From NCBI RefSeq assembly GCF_002356075.1, contig NZ_AP017902.1, positions 434,001 to 498,000 of the forward strand: DNA of 64,000 bases, given 5' to 3'. Positions 11,631 through 23,888 of the stretch are shown piece by piece. The notes beneath the pieces were generated by a model. It saw only the letters and a list, made by a program, of their open reading frames with translations, was not told the DNA's origin and ran no database searches. This DNA comes from Mycoplasmopsis bovigenitalium. GTDB lineage: Bacteria > Bacillota_I > Bacilli_A > Mycoplasmatales > Metamycoplasmataceae. Every line of letters begins with the position of its first letter. The first letter of the stretch is position 1. The translations under genes and the position numbers were made by a program.

Positions 11631-12342
11631 AAAATCAATATCAAGCGTCAATAACGAAACAATAAAACAAGTTAAAAAAATTATCAATAAAGGCGATGAG
11701 AATTTGTTTGTCATTGAGGGCAAAAATATAATTAATGAAGCAATAAAAAATAACATTAAAATTATTCAAATTTTTGAATTAGATAATTCAAATTGCTATC
11801 AAAATTCAATTAAAATCACAGATAATGTTTTGAAATCAATTACAACAACAGCCCATCCCGAGGGATTTGTGGCACTGTGTCAAAAGCCTCAAATAAATAA
11901 AGAATCAAAGAACATAGTTTTTTGCGATAATGTTCAAGATCCTGGAAATATTGGAACAATAATTAGAACAGCAGTAGCTTTTGGTTATGATACCATTTAC
12001 ACAAACGTTAATGTTTATAATCCTAAAATTATTCGTTCAACTCAAGGGGCAATATTTAAAATTAAAATTGTTAAAATTAACAAATCTGAATCATTTATTA
12101 AAGAATTAGTAAAAAATTATCCTATTTATATAACCTCATTAGATACTGATTCAAAAGATTTTAATACAATAAATTACCCCGAAAAGAAAGTTATTGTAAT
12201 TGGCAATGAAGGTCATGGGGTTGATAAAAATCTTTATAAATATGCGACAAGTAAAATTCATATTCCTATTGATTTTGAAAGTTTGAATGTATCTGTTGCA
12301 ACGGGTATAATATTAAATAAAGCAAGAGGTAAAAATGAATGA
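11623..12342 (+). CDS. SpoU/TrmH-family RNA 2'-O-methyltransferase
   Basis: 239-residue RNA ribose methyltransferase with an N-terminal substrate-binding domain (SpoU_sub_bind type; FVIEGKNIINEAI) and a C-terminal SPOUT domain. The latter has DNVQDPGNIGTIIRTA (about residue 104), VIGNEGHGV (about 190) and IPIDFESLNVSVATGI at the end, motifs I-III of the family. Whether it modifies 23S rRNA or tRNA cannot be read from the sequence. It overlaps genes on both sides by 8 bases. Confidence 0.9.
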   Translation: MNKKSISSVNNETIKQVKKIINKGDENLFVIEGKNIINEAIKNNIKIIQIFELDNSNCYQNSIKITDNVLKSITTTAHPEGFVALCQKPQINKESKNIVFCDNVQDPGNIGTIIRTAVAFGYDTIYTNVNVYNPKIIRSTQGAIFKIKIVKINKSESFIKELVKNYPIYITSLDTDSKDFNTINYPEKKVIVIGNEGHGVDKNLYKYATSKIHIPIDFESLNVSVATGIILNKARGKNE

Positions 12343-12574
12343 TAAAAATAAATTAATCCAGGAATTTAAGGAATTATCAAGGGAATTAAATGGTTATAGT
12401 TGCACTGAAGTTGAAAATTTAATCAATGATTTTGTTCTATTAGTTGATGAATTGACAAACAAAAACGAAAATTTAACTCAATCGATTAAAAAAATTATTG
12501 ACGAAAATGAACAACTAAAAGCTGAAAAATCAAAAAATGAGTTCATTAGAAGTTTGAACAATAAGGAAAATTAA
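12335..12574 (+). CDS. Small predicted coiled-coil protein, unknown function
   Basis: 79 residues, overlapping the methyltransferase before it by 8 nt and rbgA after it by 1 nt, so it is translated as part of the cluster. After residue 30 the sequence is heptad-like, with L, I and V spaced among E, K, N and Q, which predicts a parallel coiled coil. No catalytic motif. Short coiled-coil proteins of this type can be cell-division or ribosome-associated factors, but there is no direct evidence for either. Confidence 0.7.
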   Translation: MNDKNKLIQEFKELSRELNGYSCTEVENLINDFVLLVDELTNKNENLTQSIKKIIDENEQLKAEKSKNEFIRSLNNKEN

Positions 12575-13434
12575 TGAATTTTGATAAAGAACACCAAAAC
12601 TTAATTAATTGATATCCTGGCCATATGGCAAAAGGAATGAAAGAAATTAAGGAAAATGCAATTTTAGCAGACATTTTCGTTGTTGTTTTAGACGCTCGTT
12701 GCCCTATTAGTAGTTACAATGAAGATTTTGATTCAATAGCACCAAGCAAACCTAGATTATTTGTTATTACAAAATCAGATTTAATGGATACTTCAAAAAA
12801 AGAAATGATAGAAAAGCGATTCAAAGGATCGAAGGTTCTATGACTTGATTTACGAAAGCAATCATCGCGCAATATAATTATCAAAAATATTGAAAAATTA
12901 ACATTAGACAAGGTTAAAAAAGATAAAGCAAAAGGGCTTCTTAACCCAAAAATTAAGGCATTTGTTGTGGGTATACCTAATGCCGGCAAGAGCACTCTTA
13001 TTAATTTAATTAGTCAGAAAAAAACATTAAAAGTAGCAAATTATCCAGGTGTAACTCGCTCAAAACAATGAGTTGCAATTGATAATTTCTTTTTTATGGA
13101 TACACCTGGTATTTTATTACCAAAACAAGAAGACCAACTAGCTGCCACCAAATTAGCAATGATTGGTTCAATTGAAACTAAAATCTTTCCTATTCAATTT
13201 CTTGCCAACTCATTTATTGAAGTAATTCATGCTTATTATCCAGATAAATTTTTTACGAATTTCAATATAAATATTAAACAATACGAAAATTTAGATGAAA
13301 TAACAAAGTATAATATATTTAATAATATTGCTGTTTTAAAAAATTTTAAAAATAACTCTAAAATCGACCTTAATCGAGCATACACAACATTTTTAAATTG
13401 AATAAAAGAACTTAAAGGAGTTACCTATGACTAA
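12574..13434 (+). CDS. rbgA: Ribosome biogenesis GTPase RbgA (YlqF)
   Basis: Circularly permuted GTPase of 286 residues that acts late in 50S subunit assembly. Motif order is the permuted one: WYPGHMAKG near the N-terminus, G4 TKSDL (about residue 68), G1 GIPNAGKST (about 133), G2/G3 with GVTRSKQW and DTPGI (about 178). The C-terminal helical domain that binds the ribosome follows. One-base overlap with the upstream gene (TAATG) and 8-base overlap with the next gene show translational coupling. Confidence 0.95.
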
Positions 13435-13861
13435 AAAACACAACCAAATATTAGATGATAAAATAATGGCTTGAAAACAAGTCATTGAATACCGGGGCGA
13501 CCATTTACGCCAAAGAAATATGATGACTCTTCAATCTTGCATATTTATTTTATTAATTGCCATATTTACTGCCGGAGCACTTATTTATGGCTGAGTTACA
13601 AATAAATCGCAAACCCTTGCTGAATGAGTAAAAATCCTATCAATTGTCTCATTTTCACTTTTATCTATTGCTACATTTTACTTTTTAATTAAATCGATAT
13701 TATTAATTAGTGTACTTAAAGCATTTGAAAAACAAGCAGACGAAAAAACTATTAACAAAAGACTTAAAACTTGAATTCAATTTGGTTTTGTGGCAAAACC
13801 AAGCAAGTATTTAATGCCTTTTGAACCAGAACAAAATGAAAACAACACCCCAGAAAATTAA
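13427..13861 (+). CDS. Two-TM membrane protein, unknown function
   Basis: 144 residues, missed if TGA is taken as stop because it has several TGA tryptophans. Two hydrophobic segments (about residues 38-58 and 69-92) suggest a hairpin membrane protein with both ends in the cytoplasm; both ends are charged. It has no recognisable family motif. AAAGGAG precedes the ATG inside the end of rbgA. Its stop codon sits in the loop of the following terminator hairpin. Confidence 0.8.
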
Positions 13862-13877
13862 GGGTGTTGTTTTTTAT
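13844..13877 (+). terminator. Terminator overlapping the end of the membrane-protein gene
   Basis: Stem AACACCC (13844-13850) / GGGTGTT (13862-13868) followed by GTTTTTTATT. The stop codon at 13859 is inside the loop, and the tail overlaps the end of the convergent ATPase gene, so the two genes share a few bases. Confidence 0.85.
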
Positions 13878-14824
13878 TCGTTATATAAGCCTATTTGGTC
13901 TGGATGCAACGGATTTTCATTAATATCAATCCGAACTATATTACCTTTTTCAATATGCACAACTTTATGACACATTGCAGACATTGCTGGGTTGTGACTA
14001 ACCATAATCACTGTTGTTTTTCAATCGCGATTTGCTTTGTAAAGAGAATTTAAAACAATTCTGGTTGTTTGCTCATCAAGTGCGCCGGTTGGTTCATCAG
14101 CAAAAATAATTTCAGCATTTTTTGATAAAGCTCTCATTATTGATACTCTTTGCTGCTGACCACCTGACATTTCAGTTGGAAACTTGTTAATCTCATCACT
14201 CATTCCATACTCTTTGAATAAATCGGTTAAATCCAGTCTTCTTGATAAATCTTTTTGAAGTCATGCTCCAGTCATCACATTATCAAAAGCATTCAAATTT
14301 TCCAATAAATTGTAATTTTGGAATATAAAACTTACCTTATCGCGTCTAAGTTTAGTAATTTCACGATCTGACATGTAGGGTAAATTTTTGTTTGCAACAA
14401 TAATGTTGCCTTTAGTTGGCCTATCTAATCCTGAAATTAAGTTAAGCAATGTAGATTTACCCCCACCACTAATCCCTAAAATTAAAACAATTTCCCCAGC
14501 TTTAATTTCAAGGTTTATGTTGTTTAAAACTTTTGTTAACACATTGCCAGTTGAATAAATTTTGGTTACATTTTGAACTTCAATAATGTTGCCAGTTGAA
14601 TTAGTTAAATTTTCGTTGCCATCTTTTTTTCGTTTTCTTCTGCCAATTCTGCGAATATATGAATAAGCACTTCAAGGAGCAGTAATATTTCTTTTGCCAG
14701 ATTTTTCAAAAACATCCAAAACATTGTTTTTTGTAATTTTGGTCTCTAATGTAACAATTGAAGTTAAAGACTGCAAATCATTAAATTGCTTGTCTTCATC
14801 ATTTAATTTTCTTTTTTTGTTCAT
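13874..14824 (-). CDS. ABC transporter ATPase of the MacB/LolD type with an N-terminal extension
   Basis: 316-residue ATPase that energises the giant FtsX-type permease encoded upstream. The ABC domain begins near residue 80: Walker A GISGGGKST (about 116), signature MSGGQQQR (about 219), Walker B IIFADEPTGALDE, H-loop MVSHN. The MacB/LolD subfamily is recognised by the QQR signature and GALDE. An unusual extension of about 78 residues precedes the domain and contains a basic stretch, RRIGRRKRKK. Start overlaps the permease stop (TAATG) and is preceded by AAAGGA. Substrate unknown; relatives mainly move lipids, lipoproteins or peptides. Confidence 0.92.
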
Positions 14825-17800
14825 TATTTTCCTTTCAGCAAGTCAACTGGCTTCATTTTATTTACACTAATTCAAGTAATAAACGAAGTAACAAAGAATA
14901 TTAATAACATTATTAAAGTAGTTAATAAAACATAAATTGGTTTTAAAACTAGGTTAAGTGCCACACCAGAAAAACTTAGTAATGCAGCCTTGAATGAAGC
15001 CATAATAGCAATTGAAATTGGAATTGAAATTAATATCGCAACAACAATAAATGGAATATAAACAAGGAAGAACATTTTCAATTTTTCTCTATTTTTATAG
15101 CCCAATATTGACCAAATTGCAATATTTTTTTGATTTTCGCTAATTATTATTGTTGACATAATAATCAAAATAATTAGCGAAACATTGAAGCTTAGAACAA
15201 TAATTGAAATAGTTATTGTTTGAATTGTATTGCTAATTTGACCGATGAATCCTGATTCAATTTCCTTAGAATCAATAGCACTTGAAAGCGCAATATAAAC
15301 TTTATTTTCATATATATTAGCAAACTTGCTAATTGCTTGTTGTGGTTGCTCACGAATTGATTTATAGGCATTTTCGTCAAATTTATCTTTTGTAGGATCT
15401 AAGAACTTCATTATTTGATCTTGGTTTAGTGTTCTTGATAAAACACCATTTTTAGGATTGAATATTTGATCAAACATTGATTTTGTAGTTTCAATTGATT
15501 GTGCACCAGTGTTAAAAGTATCTATACTTGACCAGTAGCCGCTTCTTGAATACAATCCAGTAGATCCAGTTACTTGTAATGGGTTGGCATTATTTGTTAA
15601 AATACCATTAAACGGTGTATTATTGCCATTAGAAAACTTGTCTAAACCTATTAATTTATTTGCAGCATCAATAGTTGTTATAAATTCATTATTAACATAC
15701 GTTGGATTAATACCAACAATTTTAAATCTAGCTTTATGTTTTATTGGTTTTTCGCCTATTTGTTTTAGTATTTCATTGTGATATCTATCAATATGGTTGT
15801 TTATTTGGATTTCAATAACATCATTTAGATTTAAATTATAGTTATCTGCTGCTACTTTGTTAATAACTAATGGGCTTAGTTGCTCATTGTTGAAGTTATA
15901 CAATGATTCATATAAATTTTGCCCTTTATCATTTAACAATTTAACAAAATTGCTATCACGTTTATATCCATATACCTTAATATCTTTGCCTTTGTAATTA
16001 GATTTAATATATGAATAAACTTCGTCATGATTTTCGTTGAAATAAACCCCGCCAAAACTAATGAAATAATCATTAATTGTTGGGCCATATAATTCCCCAG
16101 CATCTTCGAGTCAATAATTGTATTGAATTGATTTTTCAATTGAATTCGTCGAAGGGCGTTTAATTAAATCTGGATTTTTTGTTTCCAAATTGATTCGATT
16201 TTGCAATGCTTTATAACCATTTAATAGGAATTTTCTATATAATTCACGCATTTTTTGTTCAGTAGTTACTGAACGCATTTCGTACTCGGTGCCGTTTCAT
16301 TTCGCATAAACAAATTTACCTTGTTTTTCAAATGGTGAACGATAATATTTGAAAAAGTCTAAGTTATTGTCTTTTTCATCTTTTAATGAGACATATTTTG
16401 TAATTGGATTAATATCTCATTTATTTTTTGTGTTCTCAATTTGGGTTCTTTCAAGTAGAACACCAACACGGTCTCTATCTTTATCAATTTTTGCTTTTTG
16501 TGAGTCAGGCATTGAATTGTATGCGACTTGTCAAGGGTCAACCGAGACCCCAGCATCAACTTTTATTGATGCAGAAAATTGTGTCAAGATATGCGAATCA
16601 TAATATGAATCTGTGTCATTTTTAATTCCATTAAGACCATTTTTATTGACTACATTTGAATATCCGGGTTTAAAGAAATCATTTAATTCACGTTGAGACT
16701 CTATTGAATCCCCGATCGGAGTATATAAGTTTTTGTAAAGATTTTCTGGTTGATAAGTTGTGTATAAACCACCTTCAATAGTTGGCGATTCTAAATCTAT
16801 TTTGAATGAATAGTTTCTATTTTTGTATGTGTCTGAAACAGTTGTTTTAAACACATTGCTTGTAGCAATACCAAATATTGTAGCTGAACTTGTTAGTGCC
16901 ACACTTGTTGAGAATGCAATAAGTTTTCAAATATTTCCAAGTGCCAGCACTGTTGAAAATCTTGATTTAACATTAGCGCGTTTTGTAAATTTATGATAAT
17001 TGTGAATTATTTTTGATTTAGGAAGCTCAACTTGATTTGACATTAATTCTACTGGTTTGTATCTTAGTGAAACAAGCGCAACAATATAAATTAATATGCT
17101 CATTGAAATAAAAGGAACAAAGACTGTAAAAATCATTGCTATTCAGTCAAAATTAATTGTTTCTTTTGGCATTGTCCAGTAATTAGAAAACACACTCAAC
17201 AGCGTTAATTGGAGCCTATTTCCAATTACATATCCCAATACTCCACCAATAATTGATGTAACCAAAGCAAATATAGTTAATGAAAGCGCAATTTGCGAAA
17301 CACTATAACCTTGCGAAACTAAAATGCCTATAACTTTATTTTTGTTTGAAATGTATCTTTTTACAACAAAAATAATTGCAACACCAACAACAATAGATAA
17401 ACCAGTAATCAACGCAGTTGTTGCCACTGATATTAACTTAATTATTGATTCAACAGTATTAAGTCTTAGCGCTCGTTCAGGGTTAATTGGGTCAATTTCT
17501 GTACTTAAAAATACTCTTTGTAATTTGTTTGAATCGCTAATTGATTTATCAACAATATTCGTTAGTTGAGCTTTTAATTCATTATTACTTAGTTTAGTAG
17601 AATTTTTAACTAAAAGTGCTTCCTTAACAACATTTCCGGCGTATGCTAATTTAATTCTGTCAAAGCCAGAATTATTCACATAAACAAGCGCTTGATTTGA
17701 CGTATTCACTTGTAAATTGTTTTCATCCACAACAGGATACATGTAATCCACAGTTATATCTTGACCAACAATTACAAATTTTATTCCATTGACATTTAAT

Positions 17801-20800
17801 AAATATTTTTCATCTAAATTGTTTATAAAATCATCAATTTTCAATGGATCACTAGGTATTTCTCCATTGAAAATTTCTTTGTTATTTTTAATTAAATAAG
17901 CATAATTCGCTTTAGCTACATAACTTGATGAACTATTAAATACAATTTCTTTTAATTCAGTTGGTTCAACTATATTTTGCAGTATATCGGGAATAATTTT
18001 TAATAAATTAATACCAAAAACCCTAGGAATTTTCAATGATTTTTCCTTTATATTTTCAATAGCTGGACCATCCATAACTAAATTCTTAGTTTTGTCCAAG
18101 TTTAATGGAATAAGCGATGTGTCTTTATCAGATAGAGCTAAATCAAGATAATTTGAAAGCAATTTAAACTCATTAGTATTCTCATTTGCCAATAACTCAA
18201 AATCAACAGTTCTATTTAAAACCAAGTAAGCAAGGTTTCCATTAATCAAACTTTCATTTTCTCTTTGCGAAGCTAAATAAGTAAGAGCAACTTCAGGAAA
18301 TATAAATCTTAATATTGGATTAATTAAAATTTTATTAATACCAAAAATTTCAACAGGAATATTCACAACAATTTTAGAGGCTAAATTGAAGGCAATTGGT
18401 GCTATTGAATAAAACTCGGGTTTTGACAAGTAATTATCAACAAATTGTTTAACAATAGCATAGTAAATTCCTTGTGGGTATTGCTGATTTGCGCTGAATT
18501 TATGACTCGACGCAATCATAGCCAATTGATTGATTAAAAGTAGTTTATTATTTAAAATTCAATTTCTAAATTTTGGGTTATTTTCTGCTAAATTTTCAAC
18601 ATCTTTGTTTAAAAATTTGTTGTTTTCGTCAGCATTAAATAATGTGTTGTTATTTGGGTTTGAAAGCGCATCGGTTATATAGTAGTCGTTATTATTGACA
18701 AATGGAATGTTATCACCTCTTGATTTAGTTTGCATATGTTGCAAAATTGATGGTGATATAGCAAAATTTAATAAATCTTTAATAAATTTATTGGTTTCGG
18801 ATTCGTTTACATCCTTATTTAAAAATATTTGCAATCAAGGAGTAAAAATATCAAACGCTTGCGCAGAAACTGAATAATCATTTTGAATGTCAAAACCGGC
18901 GTTTAAAGAAATTAGTTGTTTTAATAATTGTCAAGTAGTGTTACCATCATTGAAGCGAATTAAATCACCTAAAAGGTCGGCACCTGTTTTGTTTTTAGGC
19001 TCGACAAACGAATTCGAACCACCTTTTGTTTGCTTAATAAAGGCAATTAAATTATCTACTTTATTTAAAGCGTCTTGAATGGTATTTTTATCATTAAAAA
19101 TTCCGAATTCTTTTATAAAACGAGTCTCTTCGTTATTTAGTAAATCAAAATTAATCGTTTTATCACTTTTTGAAATTTTATCTTTAATGTTCAATAAAAG
19201 TTGTTCATAAATATAGTTTTTAAACACTGTCGAACTGCTTGAATTATTTAGTCCACTAAATATTGATAGAAAATCAAGGAATGATAACTTATCATTGTCG
19301 GTTTTAGGAACAAATACTTTTGAACCATTTTGTGTTGTTTTTACTTCAACACTTGATGAAAGATTGAACATCTCAATTAGATTATTTTTAAACGTTCTAT
19401 TTGAACCAGGGGCGTAAAATAGCGATTTTATAAATGCTAAAATACCATTTTTTGCTGAAATTTGGTTTAAAACAATATTATGTTTTTTTGAAACTTGTTT
19501 ATTAGTTTCAACATCGAAATAGTTGTCAGTGTATTCTATAAATTTTTCAACTTGGTATTTATTTAATTCAGCAGAAAGGATTTCAAAGTCAACGCTATTT
19601 ATAATATTAATTAATCCATTTTTGACGTTTATGAATTCATTATCTTTATTTTGGTCAATTTTACTTATTACTTTTTCAAGCCCATCGGATAGAGAAGGAA
19701 CAAATTGCGACACTAATTTAAATATGATTGAATCACTATTTCTTATGTCAAAAATATATCTCATATCAAGATTATTAATTAATCCGGCAATTGAATTTTT
19801 AAATTGTTTTTGGTCAATTGATTCGAAAATTCATTTAATAACATCACCACTACTTAACTTATGAATGTAAGGCTGTTTATTTTCGGGGTGTAGTTTAGTT
19901 TTATTATTTGTTTGTTCAAAAAACACTCTTGCTTTTTCTGAAAGTTTTTTAAAATCGATCGAATTTATTAATTCAACAAGAGATTCGGAAAAAATTACTG
20001 GATTTTTTGAAGAATAAACGAGTGTTTTTGGTGAAATAAACTTACCTAAATCAATATTTATTGCTTCTTTTAGAACTGTAAAAAGATTTTTAACCTCAAT
20101 TACTAGATTTTGTTTTTGCTCTTCAAGAGACCCGTTTCTTTTAACAGAAATCAAAGCTTGGTTCAGTACATTGTCTAAAATTAACTTCAGTAAATTACCT
20201 TTTTTATGGTGCGATAATTCATATAATAAGTCAAAAATTAATTCTGGCATGATGCCTTGATTTAATTTTCCGCTTGCAAAAACAGATGCAAAATTATGCT
20301 TATTCAATACAATTTTCAGTATATCGGTAATTTCCAATATTTGCTCATTTGTTAAAAATGATTTATTTAAAAGTTCCGATGTTAATAAATATTTCTCAAT
20401 AGAATTTGCTAGCGCGTCAATTCTACCGTTAGCTAAAATATCTTGCATTAGCTCTGCTTTTGGTGATAAATATTTAATTGGAATATACTTGATGTTATTA
20501 AATTCTTTGCTTGATGTAACTCAACCCTCACCATCTGTTTTTATATATTTAAGTGCGATAGTTAATTTATTATTTTTCAAGAAATTATTTAATGTTCCAA
20601 AATCCATTCCTTCAACAGGCATTTTATTGAAATATTTAACGTTGTAGTTATTTTCATCTACTTTTTCAACCATCTTGAACTTGTTTGCAAAGCCAATAAC
20701 ACCATAATTTGTTTGCTCATTACTATGCAACTTATCATCATTACTATAGTTTGCCAATTTAACAATCTTTTTATTCAAAAATGTTTGTGTTTTGTTTGTT

Positions 20801-22809
20801 TCGGGATTAAAATCTATAACATTTTTAAACTCATATATAGGATTGATGAAGTTGGGGTCAGGATATAAATTTTTAAAAATAGAATTAATTAACAATGAAG
20901 AAATGTATGAGTTTAATTGAGTTGAATTGTATATTTGTTTATCTTCATTACTCAAAGTTGTCAGTGAAGTTGGGTGAGTTTTTTCATTATATAGCTCCCC
21001 CACATTCATTTTAATTCCAGAAATTGTGTGTGCATTATTTCCAGCATTGATAAAATGATATACATTTTGTTGATTTGTTTTTTCATCAACTGCGTTAACA
21101 GTTATTGTTTGTCTTATACCAACATTTTCTTCGCCAACTTTCGCTAGTATTTTATCAACAATAACCGATTTGGTTGATTCATAAGCCCTTGAATTTATTA
21201 TTGAATATCTTTCATTTAAAATATTTTCATTCGAAAGATATTGCAATTTATTAATATCATCTAAATTATTGAATTTTTTAGCTACTCTATCATATAAGTT
21301 AGTTGAATAAATATCAATAATATTTTGCGAATTATTCTTGTCGATTTTATATTTATTTCCGTCCGGTCTTACTCTTGAGTCATCTGTTCATAATTTGATG
21401 GTTTTTAAATCTGCAAAATCAAAATTTGAACTAAGTGGCAGACTAATTGTTTTGGTTTTGTACTGATTTTCGTCAATTTCTCACTTGCCATCAGCAGTTC
21501 TTTTATATGGTTTTAATATTACAATTTTATTCTTTCTTCAATAATCAAATGTTTCTAGTTCATCCCAAACTTCATTTCTGTTTGCAACATTAATTTTTCC
21601 AAGCGAATCCATATATGTTTTAAATGCACCGGTTCACTTTTCTTTACCGAATCCTTCGACAAAACTTGTGTAATAGTTGTCGCGTAAAAATACTGTTTTT
21701 AAAGTAGTTTTTGATACTCAAGAAGGAGAAATATTATACTTTTTGTTTGCTTCAAGATTTATGTACGAATTAAAGCTTTTTGAGAAATTTTCATTGAAAA
21801 TTTGTTTAAATTCAAACTCGTTTTTTAATGAGGTTTTTTCATTAATTTGTTGAATATTTTCAACATCAACTAGGGATAAAAATTTGTCTTTGTCCCCAAT
21901 TACGTATGAATAATATTGAGCATCGTGTGGGTTAGAAGATGCTCTTTTTAGACCTAAAGCACTTATTATTTTATTTGCATTAATTACTATGCCTTCGTCG
22001 TTATTAATTCAAAATTGACCAATTTTATAGTCTGAAGTTATTGTGTTATGTTTAATATTTGCATAAAGATTCGATATTTGAGAAAAATAACTAACATTGT
22101 CAATGTTTGTAATAGTTAAAATATCACCAAGTTTTATATTATTTTGTGTTTTAAATTTTTCGTTAACATTTACATCAATTTTATCTTGAGCAGGTTGATA
22201 GTTTTTTCCATCAAATTTGTAAAGTTGTCATTTAAGAGGTTTTTGTGTTGAAAAATTAAAGTTCTCAACAAATTTTAAATCGAAATTTATTGTCTGTTCT
22301 TTGTGATTTTGTTGTTCGGCTTTATAAACTGAATACAATTTAAGTAAATCGTCTTTTTTTACAAACAAGTCTAAATATTTTGGATCATTTATTCCTAATT
22401 CATTGATTTTTATGTATGAATTAATCAAAGAAGAATCAAGGTCATTGAATTCTTTGAATCTATATTCATTGAAAATTTCTTTATATTTATTAAAAGAAGA
22501 TTCATCAACTTGATAAATGATTGGCGAATATGAAGTCTTTTTATCTTTTGCAAGTGTTTCACTTGTTTCGCCATTTATATAATAACCTTGATTATACGGA
22601 GAACCTTGATTAGGCAAATTTAAATCAACACTAACATCGTGCAATTTTGAAACGTTCTTGTAATTATCAAACCCGCCAGAAATAACATTTTTAACACTTG
22701 ATAATAGTGTAAATATAGCAGAAGTTAAAAAAACTAATATACTTAGCCCAATAACAACTACTTTATTCTTTCTAAGCGATCTTAATACTTCTTTAAATAA
22801 TCTTCACAT
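14824..22809 (-). CDS. Giant FtsX-domain ABC permease (about 2661 residues)
   Basis: One uninterrupted TGA=Trp frame of 2662 codons, the largest gene in the window. A TM segment at residues 18-38 is followed by a huge soluble, probably extracellular, region to about 1780. Then come a first FtsX-like TM cluster (about 1785-1915, with the cytoplasmic GILVSQGYS motif), another TM near 1970, a second soluble part, and a C-terminal FtsX cluster (about 2520-2655, with SILGYKNREKLK). This is the MacB-like layout with greatly enlarged periplasm-equivalent domains. It ends in overlap with its ATPase. ORF fragments in the same frame were joined by reading through TGA; no in-frame TAA or TAG was seen. 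Family known in mycoplasmas; function not established. Confidence 0.9.
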
Positions 22810-22863
22810 TAGGCCTCTTATAAATTATGTATTAAATTATAAATTTAATTTTTTATAAGAAAA

Positions 22864-22895
22864 CAAAAAAACTAACCCCGAAAATGGGCTAGTTT
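22864..22895 (-). terminator. Terminator after the split E2 genes
   Basis: Near-perfect 10-bp inverted repeat (22869-22878 with 22886-22895; AAACTAACCC against GGGCTAGTTT) with a T-rich tail on the minus strand. It separates the E2/lipoyl operon from the giant permease gene. Confidence 0.8.
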
Positions 22896-22904
22896 AAGAC
22901 GAAA

Positions 22905-23141
22905 TTATTGTTCGTTAATTACAAAAATTTCATCACCAACAGTAATTTCTTGACCTGGTTCAATTAGAACTTCGGCAACTGTACCTGTTGTAGGTGCAGG
23001 AATGTCTGATGTCATTTTGTCAGTTTCAACTGAGAATAATACATCACCTTCTTTAACAGCGTCTCCAACTTTAACGAAAACTTCTGCTACTTTTCCTTCG
23101 TGTAGACCTTCACCAATGTCTGTAAATTTCATTCTAAACAT
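22905..23141 (-). CDS. Stand-alone lipoyl-domain protein of pyruvate dehydrogenase
   Basis: A single biotin/lipoyl-attachment domain of 78 residues and nothing else. The lipoylated lysine is in ETDKMTSD (about residue 43), in the canonical hairpin; the opening FTDIGEGLHEG matches E2 lipoyl domains. It starts one base after the E2 core stop, with AGGAG inside the end of that gene, so the two are co-translated. In most bacteria this domain is the N-terminus of E2 (or E3) rather than a separate protein encoded after the E2 core. The lplA product at 48131 could attach lipoate. Confidence 0.9.
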   Translation of the reverse strand: MFRMKFTDIGEGLHEGKVAEVFVKVGDAVKEGDVLFSVETDKMTSDIPAPTTGTVAEVLIEPGQEITVGDEIFVINEQ

Positions 23142-23142
23142 A

Positions 23143-23874
23143 TTATAATTCTCCTAACAATTCTGGTTTTTCCAGTAATTCTAAAATTCTATTATTTAAA
23201 CGAGCCATATCTGCACCATCAACTCAACGGTGATCAGCGGCTATAGTAGTGTAAAGTTGTTTTGTTGGCGCAAAAGTGCCATCTTTATTAACTTTAACTT
23301 CATCAGCAATTGTTCCAACTGCTACAATTCCAACTTGTCCTAAGTTTGGAATTGGATTACCAAACATTGCTCCTACTGAACCAACGTTTGTAATTGTAAA
23401 GTGGCCGCCAGCCATATCTTTCATTGTAAGTTTTCTATTTTGTGCTAAATCCGCAACACGAATAATTTCTTTTTGTATTTCAACAATACTTAATTTTTCA
23501 GTTTCACGAATAACTGGCACAACAAGACCAAACGGTGTATCCACTGCAATATTAATGTTTACAGTATCTGGGTATGTAACTTCACCAGTTTCTGCATTTC
23601 AATTTCCTAAAAAAGCTGGAAATTCAGTCAATGCGATTGCTGTAGCTTTAATAATTCAAGATAAAAATGTTAATTTAACACCATGTTTTTCTTGAACACT
23701 AGCTAAATTAGCTTTACGATAATCTCATAAATTAGACACATCGCCTTTACGTGTTAATGATACGTAAGCGATTGAATCCATTACTTGTTTTAGGTTTTTT
23801 GCTATAGCTTTACGAATTGGGGCTATTTTTTCGGTTTTAGCTTCCAATGCTTTTGGTTGAATAATTTCTGCCAT
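23143..23874 (-). CDS. pdhC: Dihydrolipoamide acetyltransferase (E2) catalytic core without lipoyl domain
   Basis: 243 residues covering the inner-core acetyltransferase domain of the pyruvate dehydrogenase complex. The start near the family core is clear (IRKAIAKNLKQ, then VSLTRKGDVS) and the catalytic motif ADHRWVDGADMAR lies near the C-terminus, with His and Asp intact. A full E2 is usually 400 residues or more; lipoyl and subunit-binding domains are missing from this ORF and appear in the neighbouring small genes. In-frame TGA tryptophans. Operon with the genes on either side. Confidence 0.92.
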
Positions 23875-23888
23875 ATTTATTCCTTCAA

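Noticed and set aside
15933-16139. Minus-strand ORF of 68 codons at the C-terminal part of the giant permease
   Set aside because: It is out of frame; the permease frame continues without stop through TGA codons across the same bases, with coherent composition.
19523-19864. 113-codon plus-strand ORF inside the giant permease gene
   Set aside because: Antisense shadow without ribosome-binding site.
23276-23695. 139-codon plus-strand ORF opposite the E2 core
   Set aside because: The opposite strand encodes an unmistakable E2 catalytic domain.
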